A DNA stretch of 64,000 bases from Nemertoderma westbladi (GCA_032718475.1 JAUCBJ010000229.1:1-64000); one strand, 5' to 3'; counted from the stretch's first letter, positions 31,438-42,535 are shown. A program made the numbers and translations. Notes: a model not told the origin generated them from the sequence alone.

Positions 31438-32572
31438 TTGGATTGACAACAAAATTCAGAAGTGCCGAAATGACCTCTATAAGGCGCAGAAAGAGTCCTG
31501 ACTCAAACAGACAACAGCGGCCAAGAATTCAGTTAAGGCTGCATCTAGGTCCCTGAACAGGCAGTACTCTGTTAATCTGCAGGAACTAATAAACCAACAG
31601 GTTGATGCCATCAATGATGCTGACGACAGCAGGCAATCATCCCAGGCATGGAAATCGATCAATCAACATGCTTACTGGGCGGAAAACCAACCAACCACCA
31701 AGGTTAAGGCAGAATCACCAGCCGATCGCCTCAATGAGTTGTACTCCGTGATATTCCCATCCCGATATTCCCGCAAAGAGCATTAAGACCAATCGTGCCA
31801 GTGGGGTAGATGGTGCCCCCCTGAGTTCTTTCAAATACCTTAGTCTTTGGATCTCATTTATCCCATCATAGTAGACATGTACAGAACAACAAGAGTCCCA
31901 CAAGAAATGAAAACAAATAAGTTGGTGCCAGTTCCCAAGAAGGGCAACCTAACACTCTATGGTTCTTTTCGGGGAATCTCATTGATCTCGATTGCTGCAA
32001 AGCTATACAATATAATTATATTAAATCGCATCAAGGATCCCATTGAGAGACTGCTCCGTGGAAATCAGAATGGGTTCCGTAAAGGTCGTGGGACCATGGA
32101 GCCCATTTTGGCACTTAGAAGGATAATTGAAGAGTTATCAAAAATGAAAGACAGGCATCTGGCTTTTATCTTTGTTGACTTCTTCAAGGTCTTTGATTCA
32201 GTCTCTCGCTCACGTATGTTCAGCATACTTTCATTATATGGGATTCCTGATGAAATTATTGCAGCAATCAGATCAGTATACGATGGTTCGACAACATTTG
32301 TGTCTACTGTTGACGGTGACACCGAACCATTTGAAGTAATATGGGGAGTCCTCCAGACACACTTGGAATATTATTATTCATAATTGTGGAATTTAATATT
32401 CATAAATGTCCTTAGTTCATCACAATGATGATGCGGTGATGATAACTCCACCTACTGGCTCCAGAAGTCGAGGAAATCCTGCCAAGTACCTACTGATCTA
32501 GACTTTGCTGATGACTTAGGAGTACTCTCAGAATAACTAGATGGAGCCCAACGGCTCCTCAGCAAAGTGTTG
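31438..32572 (+). mobile_element. Internally deleted RTE-like LINE fragment (central RT region)
   Basis: Starts at TTGGATTGACAACAAAATTC (full-length position about 40090) and runs through the RT core (LVPVPKKGNLTLYGSFRGIS, GFRKGRGTMEPIL, FVDFFKVFDSV) to a decayed FADD region near 32505. A deletion at about 31735-31790 removes coding sequence present in the intact copy, and further deletions lie at about 32350-32400. Not functional. Confidence 0.92.
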
Positions 32573-32835
32573 GAATTGAAATCAAACAACTCACCACCAA
32601 GGCCGCCTCTGTCTGTTGACCTCGACTTTCGGTATCGCTGCCGCTACGGGCTGACGGGCAAACTGGACTAACCGTAACCGAGGATGAAATATTCCGGTTT
32701 TTTAATCTCACTCTGCCATTACCCAGTTCCCCCTCGGTGTTAAATTGACACGCATTGTACAAGCAGTAGGCCTATTGCTCCGAGTTTCCGGCTGGTCGGG
32801 TGCAACTGCTGCATCTACATTGCCACACTATAACT
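32573..32835. other. Intron stretch without recognised features
   Basis: No exon, repeat or element could be identified between the LINE fragment and the tandem repeat that starts at about 32836. Confidence 0.5.
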
Positions 32836-33066
32836 CGGGCTCATGAGGACGAGTACTGCGTAGACTATATTCCTATAAACCAAAACCATACCTGGCTTCG
32901 CCTATTGAACGCATCGGTAGTTATAAAGATCGTCAGTCTGCGTTTAGGAAAGATATTTAAATACAAAACAGGACTAGCACAACGAGGCTTATAATGAAGA
33001 CGAGTACTGCGTTGACTATTATTATATAAACCACCTGGCTTCACATATTGATCGCATCCCTAGTTA
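32836..33066. repeat. ~145-bp tandem repeat, left part, split by a Helentron-like insertion
   Basis: GACGAGTACTGCGTxGACTAT recurs at 32849 and 32999 and, past the insertion, near 34833 (GACAAGTACTGCG). AACGAGGCTTATAATGAAGA and TTTAAATACAAAACAGGAC are also shared. The uninterrupted copy at 32915-32935 (GGTAGTTATAAAGATCGTCA) shows the empty target site of the element at 33067-34748. Confidence 0.85.
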
Positions 33067-34748
33067 TCTATATATATAAATATCATGTGTCTGTCTGTCT
33101 GTCCTTCTGTCTGTCTGTCTATCTGTCTGTTTGTCTGTCTGTCCAAGCTATACGTTTCTACACACAAGCACCAATCGGAGCTCGCGATACATCGAACGAA
33201 AGCTCTCGTCACGAGCACGTGCACTGTCGCTATCGAGTCGCTCGAGTCTTATTTTACGCGTTTGTTTGCGTGAATGCGAATTTCGTGAATTCGGTACCGG
33301 TAGCGCGATAGGCCTAGCAGTTCATTCTGTCACTCGACACGTTGGGTCTCGACTATTATGCTACTTTTTGATACCAGACTTAATCTGTTCTAAATGATAC
33401 TTTGCAGATCTGTTCCCGACCATAGACTGTGTGTTTGGAACTGAAACTGAAAACATCTCCCATTTCGTTATTATTAAAGCCTTTTAGCTGATACATGGCA
33501 GAGGTCTTCTACACCATAGGCTGTGTGTTTGGGGAGGATGCTGACCAATCTGCAATTCCCCAGTCTGCCGCTAGGGGGAGAAATATCTGAAAGTGAAAAC
33601 CTTATCCCATTTCTTTGTTTATAATGCTTTTCTGCTGATACTTGGCAGAGGTCTACTACACCATAGACTGTGTGTTTGGGGAGGAGCTATAATCAGTCTG
33701 CATTTCTCCAGTCTACCGCTAGGGGCCAAATGTCTGAAAGTGAAAACCTTATCCCATTTCGTTATTAATAATGCTTTTAGGCTGACACTTGGCAGATGTG
33801 TATTACACCATATGGTGTGTGTCTGTGGAGGACGCCCAACTACCTGCAAGTCTCCATTCGGCCGCTAGGGGGCGAAATATGTGAAAGTGAAAACCTTATC
33901 CCATTTCGTTGTTTATAATGCTTTTAGGCTGATATTTGGCAGAGGTCTACTACACCATAGGCTGCGTGTTTGTGGAGAACTCTGACCAATCTGCAATTCC
34001 TCTGTCTGCCACTAGGGGGCCAAATGTCTGAAAGTTAAAACCTTATCCCATTTCGTTATTAATATGATTTCAGGCTGACACTTGCCAGATGTGTAGTACA
34101 CCATAGGGTGTGTGTCTAGGTAAGACGCCGAACAAACTGCAGTTCTCCATTCAACCGCTAGGGGGCGAAATGTCTGAAAGTGAAAACCTTATCCCGTTTC
34201 GTTGTTTATAATGCTTTTAGGCTGATACTTGTCAGAGGTCTACTACACCATAGACTGCGTGTTTGTGGAAAACTCTGACCAATCTGCAATTTCTCAGTCT
34301 GCCGCTAGAGGGTGAAATGTCTCAAGTGAAATTCTTCTCCCATTTCGTTGTTTCTAATGCTTTTTTGCTTATACTTGGGAAAGGCATGCTTGACCATAGG
34401 CTGTTTGTATGGGGAGGACGCTAACCAGTCTGCGGATTTCCAGTCTACTGCTAGGGTGCGAAATATCTGAATCTGAAAAGTAAAAACATTCTCACATTTA
34501 TTTATTAAAAATGCTTTTACGCTTATAATTGTCAGAGGTCTACTGTACTACATTATAAGGCTGCATCTATGCGAAGGACGTTGACCAGTATAGATATCTG
34601 AAAAGTAAAACAGCATCAGTCCTTTTGTTTGAGAACACTCTATATCATATGAAGTTTTGTTAAGTTAATTAATTAATTAATGTTTGGAATGGTGAATAGG
34701 CTTGTGAACTAGAAAGCCGTGGTCCGAAGGGCCACTGGCTTTCTAGTT
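33067..34748. mobile_element. Helentron-like (HINE-type) non-autonomous element with tandem core and TGTC microsatellite
   Basis: From its left end the element has an AT stretch, a TCTG/TGTC microsatellite (33084-33150), a unique segment, then about 7-8 diverged tandem copies with a period of 146-148 bp (33410-34600), and finally a strong hairpin at 34707-34748 (AACTAGAAAGCC paired with GGCTTTCTAGTT). Tandem cores plus tetranucleotide microsatellite plus terminal hairpin is the known layout of HINE/pearl-type elements. The flanks GTTAT and TTATAAAGAT rejoin into the empty site seen in the neighbouring repeat copy. No Rep/helicase is encoded. Class assignment is inference. Confidence 0.65.
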
Positions 34749-34905
34749 ATTATTATAAAGATTGTCAGCCTGCGTTTAAGAAATATGTATTTAAATACAA
34801 AACAGGACGAACGCAACGAGGCTTATAATGAAGACAAGTACTGCGTTTATTATATTCCTATAAACCACATGGCTTCGTATATTGAACGTGCGATTGAAAA
34901 TAAGT
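34749..34905. repeat. ~145-bp tandem repeat, right part
   Basis: Continuation of the repeat at 32836-33066 after the inserted element: TATTATAAAGATTGTCAGCC, TATTTAAATACAAAACAGGA, AACGAGGCTTATAATGAAGA. Confidence 0.85.
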
Positions 34906-34921
34906 TTGTGCTACCCTTCTG

Positions 34922-35514
34922 TGACGGGATCAAGGGATCCCGACTGGGTTAAATCCTTACGCGTCACGACAGGCTGATGGTGGTTGGTAAAAGGGTTTGA
35001 GTTCGGTGTTCAACTGATAATATAATGTATAATATAAGATAGTGATAGCACGATTGAATGACCGGATAATAAATCAGTATATGGAATAAGGCAGTACTGC
35101 AGTGGCGGTAGAACTATATTGCCGGCCTGCACTGAAACTGACTACTGAATAAACTGAGCTACGGGCCGGTAGCAAATAGATAATATATAATATATAATAC
35201 TCTACCGCTACACTACTGTGGCCTTTCACCCAGTGGATGCCCTCCTTCGCCCCTATTGGCCAATAATCTACTTCACGCCTCTCACTCTCTCTGGGAGTGT
35301 TTCCCCCATGCTGTTGGCCCCTGCTGGTTGTTTTCCCCTTTCGAGGTGGATTGACCTCTAACCTCCCTTTGTGTGGCTTTGGGGTTTGTGTTCTCCCCAG
35401 TGTTGGTTGTGATACGAGATTGGTTATTGCCAATCTCGTATCTCCAACATATTGCTGAAAAGGTGCCACTTCCCAACTTTATGAGGGTAATGCGGCGGAA
35501 TTGAATCCGCTCAC
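34922..35514. mobile_element. hAT-like MITE, copy 1
   Basis: A 593-bp element starting TGACGGGATCAAGGGATCCC and ending GGAATTGAATCCGCTCAC. Three further copies in the window share ACGCGTCAC near the left end, CTACACTACTGTGGCC in the middle, the palindrome-like ACGAGATTGG...CCAATCTCGT, and GGAATTGAATCCGC at the right end. The termini are weakly inverted (TGAxGGGAT against TAAGCGGAT). The flanks CCCTTCTG and ACCTTCCG fit a decayed 8-bp duplication. No coding capacity. Confidence 0.8.
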
Positions 35515-35594
35515 ACCTTCCGCCCCGTGGGTGGTAGATGTCGCGGTTATATATTGGTTGGTATGGAGGGGGGGGGGGGGGGGGGGGGGTGCAG

Positions 35595-36475
35595 ATTATA
35601 AGGGCTGAACATGTTCTTGTTGTTCACATAACTAAAAATAGCATCCAGCCTGCCAGAAGTAAGAATGCGGTTTTCTCGAATGCAAGCTGATCTAAAGATT
35701 GCTTTAGAAACAGCCTTCGCGCACTTTTTATATTCAGCTTTACCGGTTTCGGTATGCCGACGACGCCATAATACTTTTTTCTGTTTCTGCAAATTCTTGA
35801 CAAAGGCAGTATACGGCCTACTTTTAACTTTGATATTGGTATACGGCACTTATCCATCCCTGATTTCAAAATTCCCGCAAAAGCCGACCAGTAATCGTCT
35901 ACAACTACACAGTTACTGAAAATTTCGGACCAATCCTGTCCTTCAATAAAATCAACAAAACCAACATAATCGCCTTTTTTTAAATTAAAATAGCCCAGAT
36001 TATCAGGTTACACATTGTGATCTGGCGAAAAAATACTGAACACTACGCTAGAATGATAACTAGTGGAAAAAGATACACTCGTATCAACGTCTGAAATAAA
36101 CATGTCTTCAGTAGTAAACACAAGATCAAGCACATTATTTAGACGAGTAGGTTTTAGTTGTAATTGGTCAAGGCCATTATCTAATATAAAATAATCAAAG
36201 TCATTATAGGTGTTATTATCGGGATGTGAATGATCCTTCCAGTCAAATTGAGGCAAGTTAAAGTCCCCGAAGACTGAAACCGGGAAATCCACATTCGCAC
36301 AGGTCGGACAGTCCCTGAATTAATCGGCAATCATCGGCAAAAGAGGCATACTCATGAGGGCAGTAAGCGCATATAAGTCGGCAGGGATTACTGCCTACTA
36401 AATCGACAGCTACGATTTCAGTCGATTTAAATCCGTATCGACCCATTAGTTGTACTGGGGCAGCCACAACGCCAT
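35595..36475 (-). pseudogene. Jockey/CR1-like LINE endonuclease relic
   Basis: The minus-strand frames join across shifts: LICAYCPHEYA, then FPVSVFGDFNLPQFDW (the GDFN endonuclease box) with LNNVLDLVFTT, then KVKSRPYTAFVKNLQKQKKV and KKCAKAVSKAI, which resemble the linker between endonuclease and RT. Frameshifts occur near 36260-36290 and 35850-36005. It breaks off at a G homopolymer (about 35569-35589), so no RT is present. Different family from the CR1-like LINE at 15.3 kb. Confidence 0.8.
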
Positions 36476-37881
36476 TACGCAGGAGAATCTAAGTTCAACC
36501 TACCTACCTACTGATTATTTTATACAATCTGCATCTGCCTGCATTATACTGCAGTTCTAAACTTCGAGTTCGGAAGTTGTAATCCTTATATCCGAGGATC
36601 CCTATGAGGTGAGGATCACATGCAGCTTATCCTAACGAATCGTCTCCTTCTGCATATAGATGACTGCTGAGTCTTCAACGTTGACGACACAAACTGGCTG
36701 ACTGGGTGCCAGCACGTTTGCGATAACATTCTCGCATATCTCTGGACGGCCAAGGTCGAGAGAGGGTCGTACCGGAACTCTATCATCACGACTTCCAGCC
36801 CTTAGCCTCGTTTCTCCGACTCAATGCTGAAAGATGCAAAAGTGCGCCTACTGGGCATGCTCGAATCCGGTGGGAAAACTACTGGTAGTTCCAATCGCAT
36901 TGTACGTGTACATAAACGTAAGCAGGACTTCGCTAAAAGCAAACATAAGGTAAACAGGTGAAACTAAAGAAACTTCGTGGTATTGGTACGATTACAGCGC
37001 GTGGTTTATGGTACTTGCAACGTTTACCAGATGAAATCTTTGACTCTAGAATCAGGCACGAAATACTGAAATACAAAGAGCAAAACTTCCGTGGGTCAAC
37101 TGCGGTACAGCAATTTAATGTAACAGCAAGCGATGAGTTATTATGGGTTGCGTTCCGGAGCGAATTGGGATCCCCAGTTTAAATTCGCGAGTGGTTCGGT
37201 GTCTATCAGTCGACCAGAAACGCTTTGGTTCGTTGAGTTTTTAACTTTTATGTCTTCGTTTCATCCAAACCGCATCCGGTAGGGATACCACACCACCGCG
37301 TTATTTAATAATTTTATTAATTAAACAAATTAAATTCACAATTTAGTATTGAATCTTTAATATATTATATTAAATAATAATAATGCCCTAGTCTGCGACA
37401 AATGCCCAACAATATCCACCTTATCCTCTCAATAACTAATTACTTTTAGACCATATATTAATATTTTTAATAATTTATAAATTTTAGATTCCGTGCAATT
37501 TAATATGTAATTACATAGGTTTTACCATTTACCCCGACTGGGGGGTGTCCAGATTAAATTAAAAAAAAAATAATAATATTAATAGGATGCATATATTTTA
37601 GTGTACAGAATCGATAATGGATATACCCTGTGTTCCTATTAAAGTACTGATAATGTAATAATATATATGATTATTGCTTATTTGGTTATTTTAATAATAT
37701 AAATAAGATATTAATTATTATAAAACAAAGAATCTTAATAATGAAATTATTAAGAGTTAATTAAGCCACCACAAACTGACGTTACAAGGTGGGAAATTTG
37801 AGACTACTACTAAGACTAACACAGTAACATGGACTGGCAGACATGAGTGTGGTTCTATGTACTAATACAGTAGTACTGCTG
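36476..37881. other. Intron region without recognised exon
   Basis: 36600-36960 has balanced base composition unlike the AT-rich surroundings but no recognised domain on either strand. A 74-codon plus frame at 36958-37182 has no family resemblance I can name. 37290-37780 is AT-rich. Confidence 0.4.
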
Positions 37882-37969
37882 TGACGGGGTCAGAGATCCC
37901 GACCGGGTAGGTTGTTTTGTACGCGTCACCGCAGGCTGGGATGGTGTCACTGATAGCTTGGCCGAGGCC

Positions 37970-38110
37970 AAGGCCTTAAAGATGCGGATGATCTAGCAAA
38001 TGTCATGGGTGATAGGGAGTTGTGGCGGTGCAATTTTGTTGACAAGCCGGCACAGCATTCTTAAAAATGCAGCTCCAATGCAGCATGCCGATCCTAGTAG
38101 TAGTAGTAGT
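37970..38110 (+). mobile_element. Severely 5'-truncated RTE-like LINE tail with 10-bp duplication
   Basis: Only the final codons and 3' UTR of the LINE (GGCCTTAAAGATGCGGATGA to the AGT tail). The target duplication GGCCGAGGCC is at 37960-37969 and 38111-38120. This shows the true 3' terminus of the family: CCGATCC followed by (TAG)n. Confidence 0.9.
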
Positions 38111-38324
38111 GGCCGAGGCCGATGGAGAAAAGCGTTCAGAGTTAATGTTGTTCCTTGGCGGTGTAATATAATAATGATAGCACAGTTAATACGATGGCGG
38201 ATGACAATTTTGCTTGGTACCGGTAATAGATTAATATACAGCCAATGTCAATGACGGTAAAACAATATTACCCATCTGCACTGAAACTGGGTAACTAACT
38301 AAACTGAATCACAAGACCGGTAGC

Positions 38325-41300
38325 CTGGTCAGGTATTCTAGGTCATTGATCAAGAAAACTTGCCACCTCCATGCAGCATAAAGGAGGTGCCACCTGTAGC
38401 TGCATAGACCCCTTATACTAGGGCAAATCTGGTCCTGTAACTAGGACCCCCTTCGTTCTGGGATAAGGACGCCCTTGGTCCTGGATTAAGGACCCATATA
38501 CTTGGCTGCAGGGGTATATGGCCTGACCAGGCAGATGGTGATCTACCAATGGCTGGTCAGGAGTAGAGTGTTCTCATGTCCACTCTGAGAGCACTTCACT
38601 GCGACCTGCACCTGGCAGCAAGGGTACAGGGCATGACCCAGCAGATGAGCTGCAACAGCCAATGGTGGGTCATGTGCGCCAGAGTAGATATGGGTGATGG
38701 GCCTCATATCTGACTCCATTGCGACACCCACCCTGTGGAATGGCAAACCAGGGTGTGGTATTTGCCCCGAGAGCTGACTCGGCAAAAAAGCACCCCCCAA
38801 CCCCCACTATGGATTACATTAGCAATGCGGAGGTCCGGCCACTAGAGGCCAGTGGAATTACCGGACACAATCGGCCTCACAGGCGTCAGTTAACTCCTGA
38901 CCGGCTGCCTGTCTCACCCCCTACTGGAGAGAGAGCAGTCAACAATTCTTTGAGTCCCTTTCCTGATGACCTTTCTGGCCCAAACCCTGGGTCACCAGGG
39001 AGGCCAGATTGTGATGGGGAGAGGGATTCTGGAGTTGGAGGCTACTCTCATGTTCCACCCCGACCAACAAAGCCATTGGTGAATCTGAGGCAAGTCACTA
39101 GACTAGCCTCAGTAAACACCCTAACACTCGGGTCCCCAATGCGACAAGGTGAGCTGACTGCCTTGGCAGATAAGCTTTCTCTTAGCGCAGTGGGTGTTCA
39201 AGAGCACCGAATGCAGACTGGACAGACTGATGAGGTTCTGATTAAGGACATGGGGGGCGGTTGGCGACTCGCCCTCGCGTCAGCAGATGATAGTGGCAAT
39301 GGTGGAATTGGTCTATTGATGAATCCAACTGCACATGCAGCATTGGACAAAATAGACCAAATCTCTAACCGCATCATCCGTTGCCACTTCTCATGTTCTG
39401 GAAGACTGGCTAAGAAGTTTCCTAAGGTGGTTCTGATTGTGTGCTACTCTCCAACTAGTGTTGCCCCTGTAGAGGAGGTGGAAAATTTCTACCACAATCT
39501 ACAAGCAGCTACTGATGGAGTGGATCAGCATGCATTCTTAACATTCCTGGGAGACTTTAATGCAAGTCTGCATCAATCACCTACATCGCCCTGGGTCTAT
39601 AGCAATAGTGTTAACCGAAATTCTGTCCATCTTCAGGATTTTATCTCTGGAAATGGATTGTTTTCGGCTGGAACCCAGTTCAAGAAGCGAACTGGAAAGC
39701 TATGGACTCATAGTGGACCCAGTGGTCACAAGTCCCAGATAGACCATATTCTGTTTCGTAGGAAATACAGGAGCTCTATACAAGACTGTAATGCATTTAC
39801 ACTTCGACCCTTCTCCAGTGATCACCGCCTTATTGTGGCCAAGGTAAGACTTAGTCTGCGTGCTAGCAGAATAACGAAATCTGCCTTGCCACGGCATGAC
39901 TGGTCCTCTCTGTTGCAACAGCCAAGTGTGAGATCCAGCTTCACACTACAGCTGAGCAACAGGTATGAGGCTCTTGCCTCTGAGGCGGCAGATCACTGTG
40001 AGGGCTATACTGCCTTTACAGAAGCAGTTAAGTTAGCAGCTGCAGAAACAGTTCCTGTATACCCTCGAAACAGGAAAAGGGCCCCCTGGACTGACAACAA
40101 AATTCAAAAGTGCCGAAATGACCTTCATAAGGCGCAGAAAGAGTCCCGACTCAAACAGACTACAGCGGCCAAGAATGCAGTTAAGGCTGCATCTAGGTCC
40201 CTGAACAGGCAGTACTCTGTTAATCTACAGGAGCTAATAAACCAACAGGTTGATGCCATCAATGATGCTGACGACAGCAGGCAATCATCCCAGGCATGGA
40301 AATCAATCAATCTGCTTACTGGGCGGAAAAGCCAACCAACCACCAAGGTTAAGGCAGAATCACCAGCCGATCGCCTCAATGGTTGGAAAGCCCACTTTGA
40401 AAAGCTCCTCAATAATGACAGGGTATTGCCTGATAACTTTATAGAAGTAAAGGTGTCTGAGTCTGTACTCCCAGATATTCCCATTGGCGATATCTCCTTT
40501 GCAGAAGTGAAGGCTGCTGCAAAGAGCATTAAGACCAATCGTGCCAGTGGAGTAGATGGTGTTCCCCCTGAGGTCTTTAAAATACCTGAGTGTTTAAAGC
40601 TTATCTATCCCATCATAGTAGACATGTACCGTACAACAAGAGTCCCACAAGAAATGAAAACAAATAAGTTGGTGCCAGTTCCCAAGAAGGGCAACCTAAC
40701 ACTCTATGGTTCTTTTCGGGGAATCTCATTGATCTCAATTGCTGCAAAGCTATACAATAGGATTCTATTAAATCGCATCAGGGATCCCATTGAGAGACTG
40801 CTCCGTGGAAATCAGAATGGGTTCCGTAAAGGTCGTGGGACCATGGAGCCCATTTTGGCACTTAGAAGGATAATTGAAGAATTATCAAAAAAGAAAGACA
40901 GGCATCTGGCTGTTATCTTTGTTGACTTCTTCAAGGCCTTTGATTCAGTCTCTCGCTCACGTATGTTCAGCATACTTTCATTATATGGGATTCCTGATGA
41001 AATTATTGCAGCAATCAGATCAGTATACGATGGTTCGACAACATTTGTGTCTACTGTTGACGGTGACACAGAACCATTCGAAGTGTTATGGGGCGTCCTC
41101 CAAGGAGACACACTTGCACCATTCTTATTCATTATTGTGGTTGACTATGTTCTACGCATGTCCTTAGATCATCATAATGATGATGGGGTGATGATAACTC
41201 CACCTACTGGCTCCAGAAGTCGAGGAAATCCTGCCAAGTACCTAACTGATCTAGACTTTGCTGATGACTTAGGAGTACTCTCAGAATCATTAGAGGGAGC

Positions 41301-42083
41301 CCAACGGCTCCTCAGCTCATTAGAACATGCTGCTTCTAGTGTTGGTCTTTTTATTAACTCCAGAAAGACCAAAATTCTGACAGTTAACTTTGAAAGTCCT
41401 CAGCAAGTCTCTGATCGGATGAGCATAAGCTCAAAGGATGGTATGCTTGAGCATGTCGACGACTTCTGTTACCTGGGATCATGGATCCGGAAGTCAGGTG
41501 AGGACCTTCGAATACGTAAGGGAAAGGCATGGGCAGCCTTGAATAGGCTTTCCAGGATTTGGAAGTCACCGAGAATTAATCGGAAACTTAAGGTCCGATT
41601 ATTTAGAGCAGCAGTAGTTCCAGTACTCCTCTACGGGAGTCCATGCTGGGCTCTAACTGCTGAGGACACCAAATCTCTGGATGGCACATTCACAAGAATG
41701 CTACGCCGGGTTCATTGTGTCAAGTACAATGCACACATCTCCAACCAGACACTATATAACATTGGAGGTGTCTCATTGGTTCCCCCAAGCTTGACACTAG
41801 AACAAAATCGCCTCCGCTTTGCAGGACATTGCTTTCGCCGTGAGGACCAGCCAGTGCATAATCTTGTACTTTGGCAGCCTCATGGAGTGAATAAGCATAG
41901 TGGACAGCCCATGACTTTCTTGAGACGCATATTAAAGGACACTGGCCTTAAAGATGCGGATGATCTAGCAAATGTCATGGGTGATAGGGAGTTGTGGCGG
42001 TGCAATTTTGTTGACAAGCCGGCACAGCATTCTTAAAAATGCAGCTGCAATGCAGCATGCCGATCCTAGTAGTAGTAGTAGTA
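38325..42083 (+). mobile_element. Full-length RTE-like LINE, 3759 bp, 36-bp target duplication
   Basis: The element is bounded by identical 36-bp sequences (GGGTAACTAACTAAAC...CGGTAGC at 38289-38324 and 42084-42119), which are part of the host MITE. It has a 5' UTR of about 390 bp, one long frame and a 47-bp 3' UTR ending in (AGT)n. The intact frame and exact duplication indicate a recent insertion. At least eight truncated relatives lie elsewhere in the window. Confidence 0.95.
38719..42036 (+). CDS. RTE-like LINE polyprotein: endonuclease plus reverse transcriptase, intact
   Basis: A single frame of 1105 codons carrying out target-primed reverse transcription. An apurinic-type endonuclease occupies about 120-375: GVQEHRMQ with the metal-binding Glu, G278-D279-F280-N281, QIDHILF, and S367-D368-H369-R370. 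Reverse transcriptase occupies about 610-900: LVPVPKKGNLTLYGSFRGIS, GFRKGRGTMEPIL, FVDFFKAFDSV, GVLQGDTLAPFLF, and catalytic F847-A848-D849-D850. The C-terminal tail has LLYGSPCWAL and RFAGHCFRR, usual in RTE-type elements. One ORF, total size and short repeat tail fit RTE; exact clade needs a tree. The true initiator may be a later ATG (38812, MDYISNAEV). No stop or frameshift is seen. Confidence 0.93.
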   Translation: MRHPPCGMANQGVVFAPRADSAKKHPPTPTMDYISNAEVRPLEASGITGHNRPHRRQLTPDRLPVSPPTGERAVNNSLSPFPDDLSGPNPGSPGRPDCDGERDSGVGGYSHVPPRPTKPLVNLRQVTRLASVNTLTLGSPMRQGELTALADKLSLSAVGVQEHRMQTGQTDEVLIKDMGGGWRLALASADDSGNGGIGLLMNPTAHAALDKIDQISNRIIRCHFSCSGRLAKKFPKVVLIVCYSPTSVAPVEEVENFYHNLQAATDGVDQHAFLTFLGDFNASLHQSPTSPWVYSNSVNRNSVHLQDFISGNGLFSAGTQFKKRTGKLWTHSGPSGHKSQIDHILFRRKYRSSIQDCNAFTLRPFSSDHRLIVAKVRLSLRASRITKSALPRHDWSSLLQQPSVRSSFTLQLSNRYEALASEAADHCEGYTAFTEAVKLAAAETVPVYPRNRKRAPWTDNKIQKCRNDLHKAQKESRLKQTTAAKNAVKAASRSLNRQYSVNLQELINQQVDAINDADDSRQSSQAWKSINLLTGRKSQPTTKVKAESPADRLNGWKAHFEKLLNNDRVLPDNFIEVKVSESVLPDIPIGDISFAEVKAAAKSIKTNRASGVDGVPPEVFKIPECLKLIYPIIVDMYRTTRVPQEMKTNKLVPVPKKGNLTLYGSFRGISLISIAAKLYNRILLNRIRDPIERLLRGNQNGFRKGRGTMEPILALRRIIEELSKKKDRHLAVIFVDFFKAFDSVSRSRMFSILSLYGIPDEIIAAIRSVYDGSTTFVSTVDGDTEPFEVLWGVLQGDTLAPFLFIIVVDYVLRMSLDHHNDDGVMITPPTGSRSRGNPAKYLTDLDFADDLGVLSESLEGAQRLLSSLEHAASSVGLFINSRKTKILTVNFESPQQVSDRMSISSKDGMLEHVDDFCYLGSWIRKSGEDLRIRKGKAWAALNRLSRIWKSPRINRKLKVRLFRAAVVPVLLYGSPCWALTAEDTKSLDGTFTRMLRRVHCVKYNAHISNQTLYNIGGVSLVPPSLTLEQNRLRFAGHCFRREDQPVHNLVLWQPHGVNKHSGQPMTFLRRILKDTGLKDADDLANVMGDRELWRCNFVDKPAQHS

Positions 42084-42535
42084 GGGTAACTAACTAAACT
42101 GAATCACAAGACCGGTAGCAGGAGATAATATATGATTGATATACCAATATTACTTCACTCCTACGCTACCTTGGCCTGCAACCTAATGGATGCTCTCCTT
42201 TGCCCTTATTGGCTAATACCCTACTTGTCGCCCTTCACTCTCTGGGAGTGTTTCCCCCCTGCTGCTAGCCTCTACTAGCTGTGTCCCCCCCTTCACTCTC
42301 TGGGAGTGTTTCCCCCCTGCTGCTAGCCTCTACTAGCTGTGTCCCCTCCGAGGAAGGCTCTAACCTTCCTTTGTGTGTGGCTTCGGGGCTTGTGTTGCCC
42401 CCCCCCCCCCCCAAAAAAAAAAAATGTTGGTTGTGATACGAGATTGATATTGCTAATCTCGTATCTCCAACATATTGCTGAAAATGCCACTACCGATTTT
42501 CTGGTGAGTAATGAGGCGGAATTGAATCCGCTTAC

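Larger units (their letters stand above)
37882..42535. mobile_element. hAT-like MITE, copy 2, hosting two LINE insertions
   Basis: The left part (37882-37969 and 38111-38324) and right part (42084-42535) together match MITE copy 1: TGACGGGGTCAGAGATCCC at the left end, GGAATTGAATCCGCTTAC at the right end. A 140-bp LINE tail is inserted at 37970-38110 and a full-length LINE at 38325-42083. ACTGC-containing octamers outside both ends (TACTGCTG, AACTGCGA) fit a decayed 8-bp duplication. A 58-bp segment (CTTCACTCTCTGGGAGTG...) is doubled at 42231-42346. Confidence 0.88.

Noticed and set aside
33048-33397. Cysteine/serine-rich frames over the TGTC microsatellite
   Set aside because: Simple-sequence translation (SVCLSV...) in three frames; not a gene.
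36958-37182. 74-codon plus-strand frame (MKLKKLRGIGTITARG...)
   Set aside because: No recognised family, no splice context in phase with the dynein exons, and in a repeat-rich intron. Could be a relic, but unsupported.
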